From the NCBI GenBank assembly GCA_918797485.1, contig CAKKNE010000002.1, forward strand, positions 1,392,501-1,456,500: a stretch of DNA of 64,000 nt, written 5' to 3'. The translations under genes were made by a program, and so were the position numbers. Every line of letters begins with the position of its first letter. Positions within the stretch are counted from its first letter, which is position 1. The DNA comes from Pelagomonas calceolata (Eukaryota; Sar; Pelagophyceae; Pelagomonadales; Pelagomonadaceae). Of the stretch, positions 47,023 to 56,727 are shown piece after piece. The notes below the pieces were generated by a model. That model was given only the letters and a program-made list of their open reading frames with translations. It was not told the DNA's origin and made no database searches.

Positions 47023-47355
47023 GGCGGCAGTGCTTTGTCTCAGCAGTGTTTGCGTGCGCGGGTGCGCGTCCGAGACGTCTTGTGCCGTACTTGCAGTGCC
47101 TTTTGAGCACGCGTGCGGCCTATTCACCACGCGTTCGTGCAGCGGCGCTTGGAATTGCTCACGAGTTTTTGGGAGAGCCTGCAGCAGAGGAGCGAGGTGA
47201 ATGCCTCTTGCCTCGCGCACTGCCTTACACAGACGTTGAGATAGCTCAAAGTGCGCAGTCTCACCGCATCGATCGAAGGAGAGCGTTGCAAGCGCAGCCA
47301 CTCGCGCGCGGCAGCCGGCACAGCCACACAAGCCTTGCACAAGCATTGCAGGCGA
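47023..47355. other. Divergent intergenic region, nothing recognised
   Basis: 330 bp between the MoeA-fusion and ABCF start codons; no copy of the intergenic palindrome was found and no other element stands out. Confidence 0.45.
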
Positions 47356-49536
47356 ATGGCCGCCGTCGTCGAGCGCGTGCTGGCGGGCCTCGACGAGGAC
47401 CTGCTCGAGTACGTGACGGGCCTCTGCGAAGACACGGACGACGACAGCGACCTCGCCGAGGCGGTGGCGGCCTTCTGTTTGTCGAGTGAGCTCTGCGAGG
47501 AGGAGGACGACGCGGAAGCGAAGGCCCAGGAATTGCTAAAGGCGTTAGGACGAGGCGCCTCGAAACCTGTGGAAGCGCCGAAGCCGCCCTCACCCAAGGC
47601 ACAAAAACCGCGGGCGCCGAGCGCCGCGCTGGCGGCCGCGAAGAGCGTCTTTACAGAGGCGCCGAAGCCGCCCGTGGCACCCGTACAACAAACGACGCGC
47701 GCACCAGTCAAAGAGAAGAAGCCGAAAAAAGCACCGAAAAGAGTAGATGATAAAAATTCGGTAGCGAACAAAAAAATGCGCCTCGAGGCGGAGATGGAGG
47801 CGGCCCGGATCAAAGCTTGCCGGGCGCGGTGGGCTCAAGGAGCGCATAAAGGTGCTATTGAGGCCAAAAATTTTTCTCTGCCGAATCCTGGGGGAGGTGT
47901 CGACCTCGTCGAGGACGCGGCCTTTACATTAGTGAGAGGCCGGAGGTACGCTCTGGTCGGTCGCAATGGTAAAGGCAAATCCACACTGCTCCAAGCCGTC
48001 GCCGCGCGGAGAGTTGGTTCTGTTCCAGAGGCGTGCGCCGTGCACTATGTACATCAAGACATTCAACTAAGTAAGGAGCAGGAGGAATTGAGGCCCGTCG
48101 ATCTCGTATTGGCGGCGGACGTCGAACGACGCGTACTACTGTCAGATCGGGAGGTCATTAATTCAAAACTGAAAGACGCCTCACCGTCCGAAGCGGCTAC
48201 GCTAACGAAGGACCTGCAGAAGACGCTGGAGAGATTAGAGACCTGCGAGGCCGATAGTGCTGCTCGTAGAGCCGATGAGTTGCTGCAGAACCTGGGATTC
48301 TCCGAGGCGCTACGTAAGAGGAAGATGCGCGAATTGAGCGGAGGCTGGCGCGTGCGCACGTTTCTCGCGTCGGCGTTGTTCGCGAGGCCCGACGTGTTGT
48401 TGTTAGATGAGCCTACGAATCATTTGTCCATTGCTGCCGTGTTGTGGCTCGCACGCGAGTTAACCACCTCCGAAGTTTGGAGTGATAGAGTCGTCGTATG
48501 TGTCAGTCATGATCGAACGTTCCTCGAAGACGTTTGTGGGGATGTGCTCCACATCTCGGGCCACTGCCGACGTTTGACCCAAACGCATGGGGACTACGCG
48601 ACCTGGCGCGCTCGTAGGGCCGAGAAGTTAATAACGTGGCAAAGACAGCAAAGAAAACAAGAGGCCGAGGTCGAGAAACTGAAGGAGTACGCCGGCCACG
48701 GCTTTCGCTACGGCGGGTCGCAGTCGCAGATCAACAAGATGAAGATGAAGGCTAAACAGGCCGATAAAGTCCAGGAGCAGATCGATGCCGACGCGGACGA
48801 GGCCCAGGATCTCCTCGAGGACCAGGAACTACCTTTAGAATTACAGTGCGGCGGGCACATTCCCGGCAATCTCATCGCGCTGAAGGACGTCGGGTTCCAC
48901 TATCCGAACGGCGAGTGGTTGTTTCGTAATGCTGAATTAGGCGTTGATGGGAAGTCTAGGATCGTGTTCCTGGGAGAGAACGGCAACGGCAAGACTACTT
49001 TAGTGAAATTATTAACTGGTAGCCTGGAACCGGTCGAGGGCGAGTGCAAGCGGTCCCCGGGCGTTCGTATCTCGTTGGTGAATCAACACCACGCCGACCA
49101 GTTGGACCTGCGAAAGACACCCCTACAATTTATGTTGGATAAGTTCCCAGGAAACGGGAGCAACGAACACGAACTGAAGCTGAGATCCCACCTCGCGAAA
49201 TGTGGCGTCACCGGCGGCGAGCCTGATTTACAAAATATTCCGGCGGCGGCTTTATCGGGAGGGCAACGTTCAAGAGTCGCATTGGCTGCTGTCAGCTATA
49301 CGGCGCCCCACGTCCTGGTCATGGACGAGCCGACGAACAATTTGGACCTGGAGTCTGTGGCAGCTTTGGCTGATTGCGTGCGCGGGTTCAAGGGCGCCGT
49401 GGTCGTGGTCTCGCACGACCAGTTCTTCGTCAACGCCGTCTGTGACGAGGCCTGGGTCGTGAACCACGGCAAGGTGAAGCGGGCGGCGTCCTTCGCAGCG
49501 TACGTCGAGCGGCAGGTGCGCAAGCTCGAGCGGTAG
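47356..49536 (+). CDS. ABCF-type ATPase, GCN20/ABCF3-like
   Basis: 726 aa soluble twin-ABC protein without membrane segments. The N-terminal ~170 residues hold a helical GCN20-like domain and a Pro/Lys-rich linker. ABC1: GRNGKGKSTLLQ (Walker A), ELSGGWRVRTFLA (signature), VLLLDEPTNHLS (Walker B). ABC2: GENGNGKTTLVKLL, ALSGGQRSRVALAA and HVLVMDEPTNNLDL. A charged linker (~430-480) lies between. ABCF3/Gcn20 binds ribosomes and Gcn1 to support translational control (family knowledge). Start ATG at 47356. Confidence 0.93.
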   Translation: MAAVVERVLAGLDEDLLEYVTGLCEDTDDDSDLAEAVAAFCLSSELCEEEDDAEAKAQELLKALGRGASKPVEAPKPPSPKAQKPRAPSAALAAAKSVFTEAPKPPVAPVQQTTRAPVKEKKPKKAPKRVDDKNSVANKKMRLEAEMEAARIKACRARWAQGAHKGAIEAKNFSLPNPGGGVDLVEDAAFTLVRGRRYALVGRNGKGKSTLLQAVAARRVGSVPEACAVHYVHQDIQLSKEQEELRPVDLVLAADVERRVLLSDREVINSKLKDASPSEAATLTKDLQKTLERLETCEADSAARRADELLQNLGFSEALRKRKMRELSGGWRVRTFLASALFARPDVLLLDEPTNHLSIAAVLWLARELTTSEVWSDRVVVCVSHDRTFLEDVCGDVLHISGHCRRLTQTHGDYATWRARRAEKLITWQRQQRKQEAEVEKLKEYAGHGFRYGGSQSQINKMKMKAKQADKVQEQIDADADEAQDLLEDQELPLELQCGGHIPGNLIALKDVGFHYPNGEWLFRNAELGVDGKSRIVFLGENGNGKTTLVKLLTGSLEPVEGECKRSPGVRISLVNQHHADQLDLRKTPLQFMLDKFPGNGSNEHELKLRSHLAKCGVTGGEPDLQNIPAAALSGGQRSRVALAAVSYTAPHVLVMDEPTNNLDLESVAALADCVRGFKGAVVVVSHDQFFVNAVCDEAWVVNHGKVKRAASFAAYVERQVRKLER

Positions 49537-49839
49537 CGTCTTCGTCGCGCGCGTCGATGGCGCCTCGCCGCGGCGTCGCCGCCGCGTTTTCTAACTTTAG
49601 TAGTGTGAGCTTTCCTTCTACGTACGCGGCCCGGGGAAGTAGTCAGTTAAGGTCAAGGCGATGTTTACAGTTCACTACAGGTCTTTTTTGTGCACGGTGG
49701 GGCAGCGGCGGTGGGGATATATGGACAGGTCGCCGCGGCAGGCTAGTGAAGGTGGTGGCGGGGGAAGGGCCGTGCGTGGATAGGTATGTACAGGTCGACG
49801 CATCACGGACGTCGGAGAAAAGCAAATTTCAGAGAGCAG
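49537..49839. other. Convergent 3' region, nothing recognised
   Basis: 303 bp between the stops of the ABCF gene and the kinase-ankyrin gene; contains GGATATATGG and G-rich sequence but no ORF or repeat I can support. Confidence 0.45.
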
Positions 49840-52499
49840 CTAGGACACGGCGCAGGAGCCGTTCGACCGGTCCATCGACACGTTCATCGGGTCGCGGTCG
49901 CGGCTGCCGCGCGCCGGCGGGTTGAAGTGCAGGCCGCCGGTTTGTGGTGCGGGCGCGACCTTGGGACTTCGGATCGTCGAGAAGGAGAGGCTCCGCCGGA
50001 TCGAACTGGAGGAGGGCGACGGTGACGCGGTCAGCGACGAGCGCGACCGTGACCGCGAGACGCTGTTGCTAAGCGAGTCGGGCGTGTCAATCAGGGACGA
50101 CGCGCTCCGCCGGTTCACTGCGCCGACGCGCTTCAGGAACGCGACCTGTGTGGAAATCAAATTGTCGCGGTGCGTCTCCGCCACTGCTGAATCATGGCCT
50201 CCACGCCATCGACGCGACGTCAGCACGACAGCGTGGCGATTTCCACACAGAACGCGACCGTCTCGGTGTGCTCGCCGGCCTCGGCGTCCCTCAAAGGCGT
50301 GCCGCGCCACCGGTCGACGGCGTTGACATCCGCACCCCTGGCGACGAGATACTTAACCGCAGCGAGGTGCCCTTCGGCGGCTCCAAGGTGCAAGGCAGTT
50401 CTGTTGTCGTAGTCTGTGTGTGGAAATCAACCAGTGAGTCGGGTTTGAGGGACCCGTCGCAGCCGAGCAGGCGTCGCGTCGATGGCGTGAGGTTATGATT
50501 CAGCCGTAGGCGAGAAGCGCCGCGAAATTTGATTTCTTCACAGGGCGGCACCACCACGACACACTTCCGCGCCCGCGTCGAGCAGCTCCCGCAGCTTGAC
50601 GACGTCGCCGTTCCTGGCAGCGTCGCAGAGCTTCCCGGTCATGTCCACGAGATCGTCGGGAGACGGCACACTCTCGTCCTCGACGCGCGACGGCCTCCGA
50701 ATCGCGCCGTTCCTCTCGAGATACTCCACGACGGATCGATGGCCACCAGCCTCGGCGTCACGAATCGGCGTGCCACCCCAGCGGTCATTTTTATTGACCT
50801 CGGCGCCGTGGCACACTAGAAACTCGACCTGTGTGGAAATCAACCAGTGTGTCGGGTGTCGGGTGCACTCGATAATTCTTCACTAAGTCATTTCTCGGCG
50901 ATGACGTGGCCGCGCTGGCTCCGTCGAGCGGTGAGGAACCGACATCGCCACGCCATCGAGCAGGCGTCGCGTCGATGGCGTGGAGGTCGACGCGGCGATT
51001 CAGGACGATGGCGCCGTAAATTTGATTTCCACACGGAATCCGACGGCATCTAAATGCCCCTCGGCCGCTGCCAAGTGTAGTGCAGTGCGGTTGTCGTAGT
51101 CTGTGTGGAAATCAACCAGTGAGTTAGGTTATCATCGAGCCGACGCGGTCGCGGAGACAGCATCGGATCGATGGCGTGGGGCGCCCGAAATTTGATTTCC
51201 ACACGGGACGGAACCTCCAGTCGTGACCTCGGCCCCTTCCGCTATTAATTCGCGCAGCTCCGCGCAATCACCTCTAGTAGCGGCCTCGCAGAGCTTGCCC
51301 ACTAATTCAGCTTTAGCTCGAGGATCGACGCGAGAATAAGCCGCGAACTCGTCGAAGGCCTTCAGGTCCTCCTTCGACGCCTGCCGGCCGTACGACCCGG
51401 GCCCCATGGCCTGGACGGCCGCGTCGGGCTTGAACGGGGGCTCACTTCTTTTCGACTCGAGCTTCGGCCAGTCTATACTAGCTAAAAAAGCATGACTTCG
51501 CAACGCTTGCGGGCCGTTCTCACCGCAGCCCAACCTCTTATCGACGTCGCGCTGCAACAACCCCAGGCAAAACTCACGAGATGAATCCGACAGCCGCAGA
51601 TGCGACAGGTCCGCGCCCTTCGAGATCTTCTCCATCAACTCCGGCATATCCCGCGCGACGAACGGCGGCCGCCCCGTGAGCATCTCCACCGTGAGACAAC
51701 CGAGGGTCCACCAGTCGACGCTTCGCCCATAGGGCGTCTTGGCCACGACCTCCGGCGCTAAATACAGCGGCGTCCCGCAGAACGTCTCGGTCTTCACGAT
51801 CGAGTGCCGAAAGGTCTGGCGAAACGACTGGGCCATCTGCTTCTGGGCCCTTTTTCTTGCCTTGCCTTCGTCTTCGAGCCTCAACGTCTTCGCGAGGCCG
51901 AAATCAGCTAGTACCACATACCCGTCCAAGCCTAACAAAACGTTCTCCGGCTTGAGGTCGCGGTAGACCACGCCGTACGAATGCAGATACGCAAAAGCCG
52001 CGACTAATTGGGCCGCGTAGAACCTTCCTACTTCCTCGGCTAGCGTCCCTCGCGCCGTTATTAATTGGTATAAAGTACCACCACCGACGTAGTTCGTCAC
52101 GAGGTACAACCGAAACTCGTCCTGGAAGGCGTGCTGCAGCGTGAGGATGAAGGGATGCTTCAGTTGCTGCAGGATCTTGTTCTCATCCAGTATATGTCTT
52201 ATTGCTGTAGAGCCACAAGCTAAGATCTTGTCCTTGCGGACGGCCTTGATGGCGTGCAATGAATCGGTGCGCTTCTTCCGCGCGAGCACGACTTTCCCGA
52301 AGGCGCCCTCGGCGATCTTCGAGAGTACCACAAACGACTCTAAATTAAGATCTCGCCCTTCGTCTCGCGACAGGTGCGCGAAATTCTTGCCCAGCGCATC
52401 GGGCTTCGCCGGCAGGCCTAGATCATCATCAAAGACGTCGTTGCTGCCCGACGCCGACGCGCGGACGTCGCTTACATCAGTGTGCCCGGACGAGTCCAT
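49840..52499 (-). CDS. AGC protein kinase with C-terminal ankyrin repeats, four introners
   Basis: Exons 52499-51215, 51100-51045, 50828-50552, 50413-50259 and 50145-49840 total 2,079 nt, giving 692 aa. Residues ~55-335 are an AGC kinase: EGAFGKVVLARK, HAIKAV, YRDLKPENVLL, DFGLAK and CGTPLYLAPEVV, with an Arg/Gln-rich activation-segment insert. After the kinase tail come two similar modules: GKLCEAATRGDCAELRELIA..DYDNRTALHLAAAEGHLDAV and GKLCDAARNGDVVKLRELLD..DYDNRTALHLGAAEGHLAAV, each followed by DRWxGTPxRDAEAG. The Ser/Arg-rich C-terminus is disordered. The ankyrin part probably docks substrates or partners (inference). The frame is intact only with all four introns removed at target-duplication donors. 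Confidence 0.88.
50146..50258 (-). mobile_element. Introner D in kinase-ankyrin gene (sense, youngest)
   Basis: 113-nt intron. Perfect 8-bp target duplication: donor GTCGCGTT and first exon bases GTCGCGTT. Element ends CTGTGTGGAAATC and ATTTGATTTCCACACAG. Contains CGCGTCGATGGCGTGGAGG. Confidence 0.92.
50414..50551 (-). mobile_element. Introner C in kinase-ankyrin gene (antisense)
   Basis: 138-nt intron. Donor octamer GTGCCGCC, element start CTGTGAAGAAATCAAATTTC, end TTGATTTCCACACACAG; next exon ACTACGAC. Phase 1, position equivalent to introner A in the other ankyrin module. Confidence 0.9.
50829..51044 (-). mobile_element. Introner B in kinase-ankyrin gene (antisense)
   Basis: 216-nt intron. 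Donor octamer GTCGGATT and exon GTCGAGTT agree at 6 of 8. Element start CCGTGTGGAAATCAAATTTA, end TTGATTTCCACACAG. It contains CCTCCACGCCATCGACGCGA and an inverted copy of part of it. Confidence 0.92.
51101..51214 (-). mobile_element. Introner A in kinase-ankyrin gene (antisense)
   Basis: 114-nt intron. Donor octamer GTTCCGTC, element start CCGTGTGGAAATCAAATTTC, end TTGATTTCCACACAG; exon ACTACGAC (4 of 8 shared). Phase 1. Confidence 0.9.
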
Positions 52500-53205
52500 G
52501 GCCTCGCCGCCGCCGCGTCCTTCTGCAGCTCGCGCTCGAGGTCCGCGCCCTCGGTCGCCGCCGCCAGGTCTTGGCGCGACTACTCCGTGCGCGATGCCAG
52601 CTACGGGGCGCGCATCGCGGAGTTGCCCGTGTTTAGATTAACGTGGAGCGAGAGGGGAGCTCCACGGAGACGCTCTGCGGTAGCGGCTAGTTGGTGCAGG
52701 GAGCAGCAAGACAGGCTAGGGGTGCTGGTGGTGCAGGGAGAGCCGCAGGTGGCTGACGTGTGGTGCAGGGACTGGCGTGTGGTGGATGGGAAAGGGCTGC
52801 CGCTGCGGTGCCTGCGCGCCTCTCGGCACACGAAATGGAGCCGACGCGGAGGGCCTTATTCACTGCACTTTGCACCTAAGAGCATTTTTACCTTTCTCGT
52901 TTGAGGCGTCGCGGCGCCCGGGCGGGGAGCGCTCGGGCCCCGGGCGACGGATCCTATTTTTTTGCACTAGGCTGCTTCACCCTCAACCGCCGCCATTTTT
53001 GTGTGCCGGAGAGCGTTGAGTTAAACGCGCCGTGCCCGAGCGAGCGCAACCGAGGCTGCCTCTGCGCCGCGGCAGGTCGCCCGGTGCCTTCCGCCGCCGA
53101 TAGGCAGCTCCGCGCCTGCGCCAGCGAGTCGGGCGAGTGGAGCCAAGCCACACCCAGACTCTTTGCATCTTGCATTAGCTGGAACGAGCTGAAACGCACC
53201 GCACC
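52500..53205. other. Divergent intergenic region with short G-rich direct repeats
   Basis: 706 bp between the kinase-ankyrin and GSIII start codons. GGTGCAGGGA occurs three times between 52694 and 52770. No intergenic palindrome, tRNA or convincing ORF was seen. Confidence 0.5.
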
Positions 53206-55772
53206 ATGGACGTCACGCGCTCCGTCGCCTCGCCGAGCGACGACATCAAGAAGGCCGCGGTCTTCGAGAAGGACGCGCTCCTCAGCGCGCAGACGATGAT
53301 CTACGACGACGGCGAGATGAAGAAGACGCTGCCGGGCGACGTCTACGAGCGCTTCAAGGCGGCCCTCGTCGACGGCGGCGCCACCAGTGATGAGGACCAG
53401 GAGGCTATTTCCAAAGCATTGTACGCGTGGGCGCGCGAGCGCGGCGCGACGGACTACGCGCACTGGTTCTTCCCCATGCGCGGCGGCTCGGGCGCCACGG
53501 GCGGCATGCGCGTGCCCCGCGTCCAAACGTCGAGATCGCGTCGATGGCGTAGGGGTGGCGCCAGACGCCATCGACGCGACACCACAAACGCACAGGCTCG
53601 GCGCGTTGAAATGTGACGCCTTCATCGACCTCGACTGGTCGTCGGACGCGGCGAACAAGCCCTTCAAGACGCTGTTTCCGTCGGGCCGCCTCCTGTGTAG
53701 AAATCAACCGGTGCGTCGGGTGCGTGACGACGCGGCGATTCAGCACGGACGCGCCGTAACATTTTGATTTCCACACAGGCCGCCTCTACACGGGCGAGAC
53801 GGACGGGTCGTCCTTCCCGAACGGCGGGCTGCGCGCGACGCACACGGCCGCGGCCTTCACGTCGTGGGACCGCAGTTCGCCCTGCTTCGTCTACGACAAG
53901 GTCCTGCGCATCCCGTGCGCGTTCGTGACGCACTACGGTCGAGCCATCGACGACAAGACGCCTTTACTCAGATCGCAGGACGCCGTCGCGCGCGAGGGCC
54001 TCCGGCTCCTCAAGGCCTGCGGCGTCGAAAAGGAGGCCTCGACGATGTACGCTTACTTGGGCTGGGAGCAGGAGTTCTTCGTCGTGAGCGCGGACCTCTA
54101 CAAGAAGCGGCCGGATTTGGTGAACGCGGGCCGCACGCTCTTCGGCCGGCTGCTGTGTGGAAATCAACGAGTGAGTGAGGTTACTCCGCGCCATGGAGCA
54201 GACGCAGTTATGCGGACAACATCGCGCCGATGGCGTGGAACCTCCACGTCATCGAGCAGACCCACTCACGGAGATATCTTGGCGTCGATGGCGTGGGGCG
54301 CCTGAATTTTGATTTACACACAGGCCGGCTCCCGCCGCGCCACCAGTCCGGCGACTTGAATTATTTCGGGGCGACGCCGGGGCCGGTCGAGGATTTACTC
54401 ATAGCCGTCCAGACGGAGATGATGCGCATGGGCTCGCCCATGGTTTGTGCGCTGTGTGGAAATCAACCAGTGAAATCGAGCAGAAAGTTTGATTCCCGCG
54501 CAGGTCGTCCGCCACAACGAGGTGGCTCCCGGCCAGCACGAGATGTCGCCGATCTTCTGCGTGGCCAACGCGTCCTGCGACAGCAACGTGCTGTTCATGG
54601 AGGTCTGCGCCAAGGAGTCTCAAAAAAGGGGGCTCGCCGTGCTCTTCCACGAGAAGCCGTTCGCGGGCATTAACGGCAACGGCAAGCACGCGAACTGGTC
54701 CGTGGGCACGGATACCGGTTTAAATTTCTTCTACCCGAAGACGTATGGCGATGAACGCGACACGATCTACACGACGGCGCTCGCTTGTTTGAGTCACGGG
54801 CTGCTCGAGTACAACGAGCTCGTAAGGTGCTCCGTCGCGCACGCGGGCAACGACCATAGATTAGGAGCCCAGGAGGCGCCGCCGGCGATCATTTCGCTCT
54901 ACCCGGGCACGGGCTTCGAGGCCCACGTCGACAAATTGATCGGTGGCGAGGGCGAGCTCGCAGATTACAAGCCCGAAAAAGGCAAGGCCGACCCGCGGTG
55001 CCGCGCCGCGGCGGCCGTCGAGGCCAATGTAGAAGATCGCAACCGGACGGCGCCCTTCCCGTTCTGCGGCAACCGTTTTGAATTTCGCGCGTGTGGGAGT
55101 TCCCAGAACTGCGCCCTGCCCATGACGGTCTGCAACACGCTCATGGCCGCCGGCATGGCCAAGGTCGCGTCATTGATTGAGGGCGGCGCGTCCCAAAAAG
55201 ACGCCGTCGTCGAAACGCTCAAGGCGGCGCGCCAGGTCATCTTCACGGGCAACGGCTACGGCGAGGAGTGGCCCATCGAAGCTAAGGAGAGGGGCCTGCC
55301 CAACCTGAAGACCACGCCGGAGGCGACGGCGGCGTTCGCCTCCGAGAAGAACGTGGCCGTCTTCGAGGCCATGGGCGTCTACGCCCCCGACGAGACGCAC
55401 GCGCGGGCGGAGGTCTTATATGAGAACTACACGAACACTCTGAGCGTGGAGATCGAGACCATGGTCGCCATGGCCAAGACCGGGTTTCTCCCGGCCTGCG
55501 CCAAGGACCTGGCGCTCTACGCGGCGGCGCCGTCCTTGGCAGGGGACAAGGCCGAGCTTTATGGGAAGATCAAGACGGCCTGCGCCGATTTAGAAGAGAC
55601 GTTCGCCGCGAAGCCCGCCGACCTCGCGGCCGAGGCCACGTACCTCTGCGACGTCTGCAAGCCCAAGATGGACGCGCTGCGCGCGGCCGTCGATGCGGCC
55701 GAGGCCGAGATGGACGCCGCGCTCTACCCGTACCCGACCTACGAGGCTTTGGTGTATGGCCACCACTTCTAG
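53206..55772 (+). CDS. Glutamine synthetase type III, four introners
   Basis: Exons 53206-53507, 53596-53684, 53779-54144, 54324-54442 and 54504-55772 total 2,145 nt, giving 714 aa, the usual GSIII length. GSIII forms glutamine from glutamate, ammonia and ATP, and is the typical assimilation enzyme of many algae and some bacteria. Visible motifs: ATDYAHWFFPMRGGSGATGG, ETDGSSFPNGGLRATHTA, YLGWEQEFFVV, RHNEVAPGQHEMSPIF, HEKPFAGINGNGKHANWS, NRFEFRACGSSQNCALPM and a helical C-terminal end. Without the introns the frame is broken in several places. Codon use matches the neighbours. No transit peptide is clear, so cytosolic or mitochondrial location is open. Confidence 0.95.
53508..53595 (+). mobile_element. 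Introner 1 in GSIII (hairpin type, GC-AG)
   Basis: 88-nt intron with GC donor (GCGCGTGC) and acceptor CGCACAG; exon GCTCGGCG. The inner part is a near-perfect hairpin of CGCGTCGATGGCGT and ACGCCATCGACGCG. The terminal repeats are degenerate (CCGCGTCCAAACG). Confidence 0.75.
53685..53778 (+). mobile_element. Introner 2 in GSIII (sense, GC-AG)
   Basis: 94-nt intron. Perfect 8-bp target duplication GCCGCCTC at 53685-53692 and 53779-53786. Element starts CTGTGTAGAAATCAACC and ends TTTTGATTTCCACACAG. Confidence 0.92.
54145..54323 (+). mobile_element. Introner 3 in GSIII (sense, GC-AG)
   Basis: 179-nt intron. Target duplication GCCGGCTG/GCCGGCTC (7 of 8). Element starts CTGTGTGGAAATCAACGAGT and ends TTTTGATTTACACACAG. 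It contains two copies of the core CGATGGCGTGG, so it may be composite. Confidence 0.92.
54443..54503 (+). mobile_element. Introner 4 in GSIII (sense, internally deleted)
   Basis: 61-nt intron. Donor GTTTGTGCG, element start CTGTGTGGAAATCAACCAGT, end TTTGATTCCCGCGCAG; exon GTCGTCCG. The core is missing. Excision restores SPMVVRHNEVAPGQ. Confidence 0.88.
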
Positions 55773-55826
55773 TACATGTTCCCCCCCGCCTGTGTGCATA
55801 GCCCCCCTGTATCATAACTACATGTC

Positions 55827-55893
55827 TTAAATGGCGTAGCAGCGCCCTTCACCACTCCACTGCGGCCAGGGCCCCTTCACCTTGGGTTCAGGA

Positions 55894-55926
<33 letters not shown>

Positions 55927-56510
55927 TCGACGATCGGCGGCGCGGCGGCGACGTCGTCTTCCTCAGATCTAGAATCCCACTCCTCGATCACCTCGTCCGT
56001 GCGCCGCGCGGCGTCGGGCGCCACGCCGCGCTTCTGGCCCCGCCTCAACGCCAGCACGCTCTCCGCGGGGTAGCCTTGCAAATCTTCCCGCAAATAGACG
56101 CGCAGCTTCGACGTACTTAAATGAGGCGCCTTGTGGAAGCCGAAGTTGTTCAATTGTCTTTGAAACGACGAGAACTTGCCCGTGCGGAAGAATTTCGCCA
56201 GGATGGGCTCGAGGCGCTCCTCCGGCCGCGCGACGACGACGCGGCCGTCGTCCCAGTAAATGAGGGTAGGATATTCCGTGAACATGCAGTACAGCTTCAC
56301 GACGAAGTCAGGAGCTTTCGCGCCGCCGGATCTGAGCAAGCGCTGGGCCTCGCGGCCCGCGGCGGTGTGGCAAGCCGCGTCGAGCGCCCTTCTTCTCGCC
56401 TTCGCGTGGGCGAGCGCGGCCTTGGAGTCGCCGCGCCGGTTCGCCGCCTCCTTGAGCTCTTGTTCTTCGTGGGCTTGCGCTAATAGTTCGCTCGCGGTCG
56501 GCTCCTCCAT
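55827..56510 (-). CDS. HSF-type DNA-binding protein
   Basis: 227 aa. Residues ~67-130 form the winged-helix domain of heat-shock factors: FVVKLYCMFTEYPTLIYWDD, ILAKFFRTGKFSSFQRQLNN then FGFHKA, the recognition helix being SFQRQLNNFGF. It is short and lacks an obvious hydrophobic heptad oligomerisation region. The region before the domain is an Ala/Glu/Arg helix, and the tail contains an acidic stretch and a run of Pro from a GGC/GCC repeat (plus strand 55890-55925). HSF-type genes are expanded in stramenopiles. Likely a nuclear transcription factor; targets unknown. Confidence 0.88.
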
Positions 56511-56715
56511 GGGTTTGTCTGTCTCGCGCTTACGCAGCCGGCTCTTGGCAGACCCGAATGTTGTAATGCAGCAGCCGAATGTGCGCGCGCGCTCGTGCCG
56601 TGAGGGCTGCCGAGAACGATGCGCGTCTTGTCGTAGAACGTCGCGACGTTGTTCTCACGCAAAGGGCAGCCGCGTGCGGCTCCTCGCGGCACTTCTCTCG
56701 AACTTAAAGCGTTTG

Positions 56716-56727
56716 CTAGTGTCTTAC
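56716..56727 (-). promoter_or_regulatory. GTAAGACACTAG intergenic motif (exact core, full palindrome)
   Basis: Best copy: TTGCTAG, then TGTCTTACAGCCG, then CTAGCAA, giving 7-base perfect arms. In the 361-bp divergent gap between the HSF-type gene and QSOX; nothing else is seen in the gap. Confidence 0.7.

Noticed and set aside
50146-51214. CRISPR array suggested by repeated GTGTGGAAATCAACCAGTG sequences
   Set aside because: The repeats are inverted ends of introners bounding introns in a eukaryotic gene, not direct repeats with unique spacers.
54153-54180. GTGAGT inside the introner as the normal splice donor
   Set aside because: Although it matches the donor consensus, using it leaves 26 extra bases and breaks the frame in the full-length copies.
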